Below are positions 34,304-43,900 of a stretch of 64,000 nt of DNA, in pieces. Under the pieces are notes generated by a model, which ran no database searches, was not told where the DNA came from, and saw only the letters and a list, made by a program, of their open reading frames with translations. The translations under genes and the position numbers were made by a program. The stretch comes from an uncultured Bacteroidales bacterium. Its GTDB lineage: Bacteria; Bacteroidota; Bacteroidia; Bacteroidales; UBA932. Where the stretch lies: contig CAKUSP010000001.1 of the NCBI GenBank assembly GCA_934680015.1, positions 274,879 to 338,878 of the forward strand, read 5' to 3'. The first letter of the stretch is position 1; each line of letters starts with the position of its first letter.

Positions 34304-35410
34304 ATGATAAGACTATTTGAAAAAAGCATGACAAGTGCATTGGCATTAATAATAATGACTGGATGCCAATTCTCGCAAAAGCGCACGGATGTAGCGGATA
34401 CAGCTACCTCTGACCGCACATGCTCGGGATACCTATTTGGACGCCCAACCGATAAGCAGATTCGCACATGGTCGCACAAATGTGACAGTTTGAGGGCTCA
34501 ATGGGGATTTAGCTTGAAGCCTGGAATATATAAAACAAAAAAGCGCATGCGCACTATTGAAGACATGGAGTTAGCGTTCATCGAGAATAAAAATCTTGAG
34601 CTTAGGGACTCTATTATTTTCTGGAAACTCTCCGAATATATGCCAAACTCTGAATACCAATTAAGTGAGTATGTAAGGTTTTATCTACTTGATATCCAGA
34701 TTCAGAATCTGCTTGATTATGATCCAGAAACCCAAGTCGAAATGAATGATTGGTTTGGGATGCAATTGGCCTTTAAAAAAGCAAAAATAAGGGAATTATA
34801 TCGAAGGCTGCTACGAAGTGTGAACAATAATGTAGCACAAATGCTTAAAAAGGAAGAGGCCCGATTTGAAGTTTATAACAATGCTATGGTAAAGTGCTAC
34901 AATACTGTGTGCGGTGATCCGAGTTTTAATGCTGGTTCCGTGTCAATTATGAGCGAATTGCAGGCGCGATATGACGATTATCAGCTTCGGGAAGAAGCGT
35001 TAGAATCGGTTTATTTCAAGATTATAGATGGAAAATATTACGAATTCAAGATTCTTAAACAGTTTCCTCTATCGCTTATAGAGAAAGAATACGATGATTG
35101 GATTAATTCGCTTAAAGAAAATGACTGGGCCTATCCACTGGAAGAACGTAGGGAATGTCTATTGGAAGATAAAAGAGAGTTTCTAAACTGGATGGATGTT
35201 AGGGAGCAGACTTCGGAGATAATGTCAGGAGAAGCTAAAGAAGCATTTGATAATGCGACAAATACTATTCGAAAAGGGAAACTCAGGATGCTGAAGAACC
35301 GCTATTTGGGATACGGATTCGGAAGTGAAGAATTATTTAACAGTATTTTACCATCGACATGTGAAGACTATGAAGTCCTGAGATTTGAACTCCCGGAGCA
35401 GTTCAAGTAA
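34304..35410 (+). CDS. Lipoprotein of unknown family, paralogue 1
   Basis: The 368-residue lipoprotein has the signal MIRLFEKSMTSALALIIMTG followed by cysteine. The mature part is mostly long amphipathic helices with many acidic and basic residues (SLIEKEYDDWINSLKENDW, then WAYPLEERRE) and no cysteine-rich or catalytic motif that I recognise. About 45% of residues match the gene downstream, but the first 37 codons are almost identical at DNA level. It may act in the periplasm or on the inner face of the outer membrane. Upstream, TTTTGCACACACAAC can fold into a small hairpin. Confidence 0.7.
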   Translation: MIRLFEKSMTSALALIIMTGCQFSQKRTDVADTATSDRTCSGYLFGRPTDKQIRTWSHKCDSLRAQWGFSLKPGIYKTKKRMRTIEDMELAFIENKNLELRDSIIFWKLSEYMPNSEYQLSEYVRFYLLDIQIQNLLDYDPETQVEMNDWFGMQLAFKKAKIRELYRRLLRSVNNNVAQMLKKEEARFEVYNNAMVKCYNTVCGDPSFNAGSVSIMSELQARYDDYQLREEALESVYFKIIDGKYYEFKILKQFPLSLIEKEYDDWINSLKENDWAYPLEERRECLLEDKREFLNWMDVREQTSEIMSGEAKEAFDNATNTIRKGKLRMLKNRYLGYGFGSEELFNSILPSTCEDYEVLRFELPEQFK

Positions 35411-35448
35411 GTAATCCTTATAAAATAAGCTTATAATTTTTATCAAGA

Positions 35449-36546
35449 ATGGAAATAATACTAAAAAAAATACTGATAGGCGCATTGGCATTAATAATAA
35501 TGACTGGATGCCAATTCTCGCAAAAGCGCACGGATGCTGCGGATACAGCTACCTCTGACCGCACATGCTCGGGATACCTATTTGGACGCCCCACTGACGA
35601 GCAGATTTGCACTTGGACACAGGAACACTTTGAATATGAGTCCAATGAAGATTTTGGAATATATAAGACAGAAAGACGCAGTCGCGCTATTCCTTATATA
35701 TACATGGCATCTGGAGAAAATAATAAAGGAAACACAGACTTATGCGATTCGATCCTTTTCTGGACGTTATCCGAATTCATGCCCATTTCCGAATGCCAAT
35801 TAAGTGAATACGCAAGATTTCAACTATTTGACCTGCAGATTCAAAATATGCTTGAATATGATACTACAATTGCGTACGAACTTTATGAACAGCAAAATAT
35901 AGAGTATTACTTAAATAAAGCTAGATGTCATGAAGTGTTTAGAAGGCTGCTGCGGAATGTGGATGAAAACATTACGCAAATGCTTAGAAAAGAAAATTTA
36001 CAGTTCGATACATATTACAAGGATGTAAGAGATGGTTATACCATTGTATGTGGAGATTCACTTTATAATGGTCTATTTGCTGGGTACGAAGCATATTATG
36101 TGGCAGAAAAAGATTACACGTATAGAGAAAAGCTTTTAAAGGCTTTATATTTCAAAATAAAAGATGGTGAATCTTACGAATCCGAAACCCATGTGCATAT
36201 TCCTGTTTCACTTATAGAGAAGGAATACGATGATTGGCTTAATTCCCTTCGAGAAAAAAACTGGGCTTATCCGATGGAAAAGCGTCGAGAAAGACTATTG
36301 AAAGATAAAAATGAATTTTTAAGCTGGATGACAATACTGGATAATATCTCGAAGATGCTATCCGGAGAAACGAAAAAGGTATTTGACAATGGTGTGAATA
36401 ATATTCGAAGGAGCAAACTCAGGATGCTAAAAACTCGTTACGGATGGTATGTATACAACACTGACGAGTATGTGCCCAATCTTTTGCCGTCAACATGCAC
36501 AGATGATGAACTGCTGGAATTTAAATTACCTCAAAGAGCAGATTAA
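35449..36546 (+). CDS. Lipoprotein of unknown family, paralogue 2
   Basis: The 365-residue product is the tandem paralogue of the preceding gene, 38 bases downstream. It shares the lipoprotein signal (LIIMTGCQFSQKRTDAADTA), the motif CSGYLFGRPTDEQI, the helical SLIEKEYDDWLNSLREKNW and the C-terminal LRMLKTRYG. The two diverge most between residues 50 and 220. It is followed after about 55 bases by the left end of the IS3-family element. Confidence 0.7.
   Translation: MEIILKKILIGALALIIMTGCQFSQKRTDAADTATSDRTCSGYLFGRPTDEQICTWTQEHFEYESNEDFGIYKTERRSRAIPYIYMASGENNKGNTDLCDSILFWTLSEFMPISECQLSEYARFQLFDLQIQNMLEYDTTIAYELYEQQNIEYYLNKARCHEVFRRLLRNVDENITQMLRKENLQFDTYYKDVRDGYTIVCGDSLYNGLFAGYEAYYVAEKDYTYREKLLKALYFKIKDGESYESETHVHIPVSLIEKEYDDWLNSLREKNWAYPMEKRRERLLKDKNEFLSWMTILDNISKMLSGETKKVFDNGVNNIRRSKLRMLKTRYGWYVYNTDEYVPNLLPSTCTDDELLEFKLPQRAD
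35482..35591 (+). repeat. 110-bp near-identical 5' segment shared by the two lipoprotein genes
   Basis: This segment and 34337-34446 differ at only two of 110 positions (GTA against GCT after GGAT), while the rest of the two genes is clearly diverged. It codes for the end of the signal peptide, the lipobox and about 25 residues of the mature N-terminus. Confidence 0.8.
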
Positions 36547-36659
36547 GATATTTAACTCGCAAAAGATGAAGAATTGTCATAACGATGGGCTGATAATAAA
36601 GATATAATACTCCCGGATTTTAGTACAGGTGCTTAAGTTAAAAACAATAACTTTGCACC

Positions 36660-36968
36660 ATGAAGCAGACAAGAAAGAAGTACGACGCCAAGTTTAAGGC
36701 AAAAGTGGCCATAGAGGCCATCAAAGAGCGCGAGACACTCAATGAACTCGCGGCAAGGTATGAGTTATCGCCAGTGATGATCAGTCGTTGGAAGAAGGAG
36801 TTTCTCAAGAACTCTTCCAATGCATTCGAAATTCCAAAGATGGATGATGCAGCTTTTGAGAAGCAGGAAGACCGTTATCTTCGCAAGATCGGTGACTTGG
36901 AGATGCAATTGGATTTTGCCAAGCGGGTATCCAGGCAATTGGGGATAGAGATACCCGCAGACGACTGA
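36660..36968 (+). CDS. IS3-family transposase OrfA
   Basis: The 102-residue OrfA is intact. It has a helix-turn-helix (KFKAKVAIEAIKERETLNEL, then AARYELSPVMISRWKKEFL) and a leucine-zipper-like coiled coil (YLRKIGDLEMQLDFAKR) for dimerisation and for contact with OrfB. The ATG lies almost at the transcription start. OrfB is read in the -1 frame, with an overlapping open stretch before 36968, as expected for a programmed frameshift. An identical start is seen at 63981. Confidence 0.9.
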   Translation: MKQTRKKYDAKFKAKVAIEAIKERETLNELAARYELSPVMISRWKKEFLKNSSNAFEIPKMDDAAFEKQEDRYLRKIGDLEMQLDFAKRVSRQLGIEIPADD

Positions 36969-37624
36969 TTTCCCCGGAAAGCAAGGTTAGCATCCAGAAG
37001 CAGTGCAGAATCCTTGGACTGAGCCGTACGGCTCATTACTACAAGCCTAAAGGAGAGAGTGAAAAGAATCTGCAGATCATGAAGAAGATTGACAAGGAGC
37101 ACATTGAGCACCCAGCCAAGGGCGTAGTGGGTATGACCGACTTTCTTCTTGAGAACAACTTCATTGTCGGCCTTCGCAAGGTGCGCCGACTTATGCGCCT
37201 GATGGGTATACAAGCTGTCTACAGTCGCTTCATTGTAGGCTGGAGCCTACACAACTCACTCGATACGTCAAACTGCGTAGATGTACTCAAAAGTGCCATT
37301 ACAAGGCACGGAACTCCGGAGATAATCAACTCTGATCAGGGCTGCCAATTCACAAGCAAGGAATGGACTGACGCCTGCTCTCAGCACCCTGAAATGAAGG
37401 TTAGCATGGACGGCCGTGGCCGCGCCAAGGACAACATCTGGATTGAAAGATTTTGGAAAACTATAAAATATGAGTACATTTACATCCAGCCAGAGGAAAA
37501 CGGAACGGACCTGTTCTTTGGAATCAAGAGATTCATTGACGATTATAACTATCACCGTCGTCACCAAGGAATCAACCATACAGTACCAAGCAAACTCTAC
37601 ATTCGTCAGGTTGCTTGGCATTAA
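36950..37624 (+). pseudogene. IS3-family transposase OrfB with internal deletion
   Basis: The frame begins by overlap with orfA (RRLISPESKVSIQKQC, then LGLSRTAHYYKP). After RLMRLMGIQAVY it passes directly to SRFIVGWSLHNSLD. In intact relatives about 50 residues lie between these points, including the first catalytic aspartate (WSTDISY type). The later parts are present: INSDQGCQFTS with the second aspartate and GRAKDNIWIERFWKTIKYE with the glutamate. The join falls on a VYS-like sequence, suggesting deletion between short direct repeats. The protein should be inactive. Confidence 0.82.
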
Positions 37625-37806
37625 CTAAGAACAACACTGTACCTGTTTAAAAAATGGTAGTATTGTACTAAAATCATGCAGATAAACAATCATTCGTTAA
37701 ATTACTTGAGGTTATTTCGAAAAATGCAGCATATTCATGATGTTAATGGCCGTATGTCAGGAGTTGGCCGGAGGTATTGAATTTTTCGGCGATCGAAAAT
37801 TTTGAG

Positions 37807-37893
37807 ATGAATAGGGTTGTGGGATTGGTCGTGCATGTTTTGTTTATAGTAGTGCTAAGTGTCATCATAGGAATAAGGATTTATAAAGGCTGA
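37807..37893 (+). CDS. Possible 28-residue single-helix membrane peptide
   Basis: ATG at 37807 opens a 28-codon frame that is almost one membrane helix (VVHVLFIVVLSVIIGI), ending RIYKG. There is no clear promoter and I know no family. It lies in the 290 bp between the IS right end and the giant phage gene, in DNA whose composition is more like the host. Further down, TGGCATAGTAATGAGCAGAT resembles sequence found just upstream of the IS (36574-36595), so the spacer may be displaced host DNA. Confidence 0.3.
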   Translation: MNRVVGLVVHVLFIVVLSVIIGIRIYKG

Positions 37894-37998
37894 ACAAGTG
37901 GCATAGTAATGAGCAGATAATCTAAAAATATAGTATTAGAAAATAAATTAAAAGATAAATATGAGTACAAAGAAACCAACGCTCAAAACAGTAGATAC

Positions 37999-40900
37999 TT
38001 GGACAATGAGTCCAGAAGAAATATTTACAAAACTTGGCTTAACTCTGAAGTGGGGAAACAAGACAGGAGCCTGTATAATGCCTGCTCCAAAGCACTTGCA
38101 ATCTGCGAAGCAGCAGCAAGATACCCAGAAGAAGTAAAAGAAACAGAAAGATTTGAAGCCACTAAACAAGCTGCAGAACAATGGGATAAAAATAATCTTA
38201 AAAAACAACCAGTGCAAACTAAAGAAGATAAAAAACCAACCACTCCTCTTCTAGGAAGAGAAGGTATAGGCACTGCATTTGATCCAAAGCCTACTGTTGA
38301 AGAACAAAAAAGAATAGATAAAATTAAAGAAAAAGCAAGAGTTACAAGTAAAAATTTAAATAGTGTTTTTGGTTCTGCTGCTGCTAAACTTAATAGAGTA
38401 AATCTTATAGTTCTAAAAATAGAAGAAGTACTAGATTACTATATAGAAGATTTAAAAGCAGATGCAGAAAGTAAAGGTAAAAAATATAAAAAGACAAAGA
38501 AATATCTTCTTACTAAATACACAGATGTTTTATTAAGAGAGTTTAAAGATGTATTTTTGCGCCCAGACCAATCTTTGCGTAAAGATAGCTATACAGAAGA
38601 AGAGTGGCAATATATAGAAGGAGAGTTTAAAAAGATATATGATAATTTTGAACAACTATTTGCTGAAGCTGCTAATCTTTTATATAAGAGAGAAGATGTA
38701 AAAATAGATATTGTAAGTCAAGAAGATGCTAAAATAGGTGAATTTACTGATGAAGACTATGATTATATTATGAATCATGAAACTTCTGAAAAAACAGAAA
38801 AAGAAGAAGATAATGATACAGAAGATAATGATACAGAAACAGAAACAGTAGAAGCAGAAGAAGTTAATGAAGAAGAAAAACAAGATATAAAGCAAGGTTT
38901 TTCAGTGAAAGTAAGAGAGGTGGACCCAAGAACAACACTTTCTGCTACTTCAAGAAGAGTCCTCAGTAATCTTCATAAAGTTGACCTTAATGGTAAAAAA
39001 GTTAAAGATGATTTAGGTTTTGAGCAATATGAAGATGCAGATAGAGTACATACTGTTTTATTAGAAGTAGTTAGTAAACTGAACTCACCAGAAGAATTTT
39101 TACCTGCTATACAGAAATTAGGTATAAAATATGGCTGGGCTAAAGAACTCTATAAGATGATACAAGATGATATTGCGGAGGAAAGAGGAAGTAGAGATTT
39201 ATCTCATGTAGCAAATATAGATGCAGCTTTATACACAGACCTTTATTCTGAATATCTTAATTATTGGATACAAACTGAAAATAAAACAAAGAGAGTAAAT
39301 AAATCAAATGCTGAAGAATACCTAGTAAAAGAATGGGCAAGAGTTTATTCTACTGGTACTGCTTATAGTAAATATCCTGTATATAATAGTAATCAAACAT
39401 TTAATTTGCAGAATATAAAAAGAGCAGAAGCTTTATTTAATAGTATAAATGAAAAAGTAATAGTTTCATATCTTTCTGATGAACAGAGAATACAAATATA
39501 TAAAGATAATATTTTAGGTATAGTAGAACTTCTAAGAATGATAGGTGTAAATACCACAAAAGAAGAATTACTAGCTAGTATTGATTATATAGCAGAAAAT
39601 TCAGAAGAAGGAGAAAGAGAAAAAAATACATTACAGGCTTTTGTTACCATTACAAGTAGTATAGGTAAAATATTGGATTCTCTTTACAATAAAAACCTTG
39701 ATAAAGAAGGAAAAAGCACTTTATTACCTCAAGGTACTAACATATTTACAGATATTAAATTCCAACATAAAAATGATAATAGGAGAAGATGGGCAGAGTT
39801 AGCACAAATAATAGGAGTAATACCAGAGAATGTAACTATGGCTTCATTTACAGAAAATGGTAAATCAAGATATGCTTATACTAAACCTTCTTTCTGGGGT
39901 AGACTTCTTAATGCTATTCATACACTTAGTTCTAAACAATTTGAGAATTATTTACAAGAAAATTTTGGTAAATACAAACAATTTAAAGATAAAAATGGCT
40001 ATAAAAATGAATTCTTAAGATTATTAGACACTGATCCTAACTTTAAAAAAACATTACAAAGGAAAGTTCTATTATCTAAAGATAAAAAAGAAATAGAAGA
40101 AATGAATGCTGCAGAATATTTTGCAGCTTGTTATGCAGAATACAGTAATGTTGATAATAAAAAAGGTGAAATATGGATGCCGATGTTTATACTGTCTGAT
40201 AGTTCTAGCTATGAATTCTATAAAGTCCCAAGTATGGGTCTAATTGAGTCACTAAAAGGTTTAGTGGATTTATGTATGCAAGAATGGGAGAGAATTAATT
40301 TAGTTCTTGCAAGAGAAAAGAATGATATGGCTCCTATTGCTAACTTTGATGGTAAGAGAGGTAAACAATTCTGCTATTTTGAGTTCCTAAATAACTCTGA
40401 AACCTTTGATGCTATAGTAAAAGCAGGTAGTGAGACAGAAAGAAGAGAGATAATAGAAAAGGCACTTACAGAAGGTATAAATAGAGAATTTGATACTTTT
40501 ATTTCTAAATATGCAAAAGATGCAAAAGAAGAAAAAATAAAGGATTTAAAACACTTCTATTATAACTATGCTTTTTGGAACTCCCAAATGATGCAACTAC
40601 TAATGGTTGACCCTGCTTATTTCAAATCTATTACAGACTTCTTTAAGAGATGTAAAGGTGTTATATCGGCAACAAAAAGACTTTATACTCCAGCTATGGA
40701 AAGAAGAGCACAACTTGAAAGTAGAAACTTTAATAGGAAAAAAAGGAGATTTATAAGTCTTTCAGATATTCAATATAAATCTAAGATACTAACTGAAGTT
40801 GGTGCAATATTTAAAAAGGCAGTAGAAGAAGGCAGAATGAATAAACTAGAGTATGACTTCATGATGTCTAACTGGAATTCAAATGTAAATGTTACTGATG

Positions 40901-43900
40901 GACAAGGTTTTGTAACTTTAACTTCCTTAAAAGATACTCTACTTGGCTTAGGATTGTGGAATGATACAATGCAAGAAACTTATATGCATATTAAGACAGG
41001 TAGGTTTACTTTTAGAGATATTCAAACAATGGTTACTGTTCTTAAACCTTATGTATTTACTAATATTGATGTTGAAAGTGGTGTAACAAACAGTGAAGGA
41101 GAAAACTATGGTACACTAAAAGTACCAATGATTATTAAAAACTCTGAAGCTGTAATGATGGCTATATATCAAGAAATTGCTGGTGAGTTAGGTAATTCTC
41201 CTTTCTTAAAGGCTTTAAACAGATTCTGTGAAAAAGAAAATGTAGAATTAGCCCAATTTTCAAGTGGTATAAAGATTGGTAACATTGCCCCTATTGACCT
41301 CAACAAAGCAATAGAAGAAAACTGGAGTGAAGAGCAAATACTTGATTATCTAGAAGATGTATCTAAAATTCCTAATGTTATAAAAGAACATAACAGAGAA
41401 GATTGGGGATTAATTACTGAAACACCAGAACATGCTAGAGATGCATTAAGTATTATTGGTTCTCAAGCTAAAAAGATTACTACTGCAAATATCCCAAATT
41501 CATTTAGTTTCACCTATAAACATAATGGGAAAGAAATAAAAATAGGAAAGGAATCATTTGTTAATCTTGTACAATTTATGTTAACTGCTGGATACATTAA
41601 AGGCTTTGAGGAAGTACAAAAAATATGTAGAGATAATATATCTCTATCTACTTTCTTACTATCTCAAATGGCAGGAAGTGACCAATATACAGATGATGAT
41701 AGATATGCAGTATCCCTAAATGAAGATGGAGAATTTAATGTACCTCTTACAGAGCCTGCTAATAAAAATAGGATAGAGAAGCTTCTTAGTTCTGTTGTTT
41801 CAAAGAAAGTAACTAGACAACAAATGGCTGGAGCTGCTTGTGTTCAGATTTCTGCAATAGGCAAGACTGATGATTTAAGTATTAGATTTAAAGATAAAGA
41901 TGGTAAACTATTACCAACTAAAAAACAATGGTTAAAAAACAATAAAGATAAAACAGAAAAAGATTGGGAAGATTATATAAACAGCATTGAAGGATTATCT
42001 GTAGCATATTATGAATGCTACATGCCAGTATATGCAAAGAAACTATTTAGAAAGTACTTTAAAGATGGCAAAGTAGATATAAACAAACTACCAGAAGAAT
42101 TAAGAAAGGTTATTGGTTATAGAATACCTTCAGAAGCAGCATACTCTATGCAACCTATCTATATTAAAGGTTTCCTACCAGCAACAATGGGTTCTTCTAT
42201 AATGCTACCAGCTGAGATTACTAAGATAGTAGGCTCAGATTTCGACATTAATAAAGTTTTCTTGCTTTTCCCCGAAATAAAAGAAACAAGAAACGGGGAT
42301 GAAACTACAATACTAGTAGCAGATACAGTTAATTTAGAAGATTATATTAATGAAGATGGAAGTATTGATTATACAAAAATGTATAAAGAAACTACTCAAG
42401 CACAAAGAAATACTTTGCTAAAAGATTTAATTTTTGAGTTTTTAACAAATAAAGATACTGCAGATTTAAACTTAAGAGTTGGTAACTTTTCAGACTATGT
42501 AAGAGAAGCTACAATTGCTGATATTATGGATAATATGAGTATACCTCAGATATTAGAATACTACAATATTAAGCAAGAAGATATTATAGATACTACAGAA
42601 ATAAAAAAGATAGTTGCAAAATTTTATGATGAGATAAATAATATGTCTTCATCTGAGCTGAGAAAACTCAAAGAGCAGGCACTTTCTAGAAATCAAAGTT
42701 TGGTATCTTTAAATACTCAACTATTTACCTTTGAACAATTTAATTTAGGAGATAAAATGATTGGTATTAATGCTGTAGCTGCAGCAGGACATAATATAGG
42801 AGAATTAACCACTACTAGAACAAAAAAACCTTTTACATTCTTAGGATATACAATTAGTAAAATTGATGATATATATGATAAGGAAGGTACTCTAATTAGT
42901 AGCAATATAGCAGAAGGTATTGGTGCTTCAGTAGATAATGCATCTAATCCTACCTTATATTCTTTAGGTCACAATTCTAATACAGGAAATGTAACTAACT
43001 TCTTACTAAGAGCAGGTATACCACTTAAAGTAGTTTTGAAGTATGTTAAGGCAATGTCTACACTAGAAAAAAATAGTGAATATAAGAAACTTAAAATCAG
43101 TGATAATGAAAGAAAGGGTTTATATCGTGCTATTAATAGTGTAAAACTAGAAGATATTATTATATTAAGTAAAATGGTAGAAACACCGGGTTATTTAGAA
43201 ATAGATAGTAATAAATCTCTAGCAAAGACAGTACATGTATTAAATGAGGTAATTCAGAGCTATGGTGGAACATTAAATAGTTACACATTAGCAGCAAGAG
43301 GAGATGCCCAATCTAATGAAGCTGGACCTACATTAGGACAAACTATAGCTACTCTCTTAAAACTTAAAGATAGTTTAAATAGTGCAGATGAAAAAGGTAA
43401 TATTGTCACTAACATGATTAATATAGACTCTTTGTTAGAACAAAATCCAAACAGTATAGATGATTTAATTAATGAGGTTATGGAGCAGCCTATTCCTTTT
43501 GTTTATGCAGCTACTAAATGTGGTTTAGTAATGGGAAATAACCAATTATTAAAACATGTAAAGATTAAAGCAGTACTACAAAATGCTCTTGATTTATTAT
43601 CAGGAACAAATATTACATATACAAGTACAGATGAGTTAGCTAAATTTATAGATCAATATATAAATGATTACTATCTATTCCTTTTAAGAGGTACTCCATC
43701 ATTTTCATATGATTATATAGAATTATTGCAGGAGGTTCCTAATGTATTAGCAGAAATGCAAGAGAAATACCCAGAAGAATTTAGAACAAATGCTTTATTA
43801 AATAACATAAAAGTTTATGTTTATAATAATTCTGTGATAGGTCAAAGGATTGGGTTTAGTAAAGACTATGGTGTTAATAGAACCCAAATTGAAAATATTA

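Larger units (their letters stand above)
36603..37667 (+). mobile_element. IS3-family insertion sequence, copy 1, internally deleted
   Basis: The element starts TATAATACTCCCGGATTTTA and ends with the inverted match AAAATGGTAGTATTGTA, imperfect terminal repeats of about 25 bp. It is 1,065 bp long, short for the family, because orfB lacks about 50 codons. TAACTTTG at 36648-36655 is its promoter, only five bases before the orfA ATG. The same left end recurs at 63924 and the same right end at 44553-44621. No clear target duplication is visible. Confidence 0.85.

Noticed and set aside
36875..37213. 112-codon minus-strand frame in the IS element
   Set aside because: It lies antisense to orfA and orfB, which carry clear transposase motifs.
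38680..38895. 71-codon very hydrophobic minus-strand frame
   Set aside because: It is antisense to the Glu/Lys/Asp-rich low-complexity part of the giant phage gene, which gives Phe/Ile-rich sequence on the other strand.
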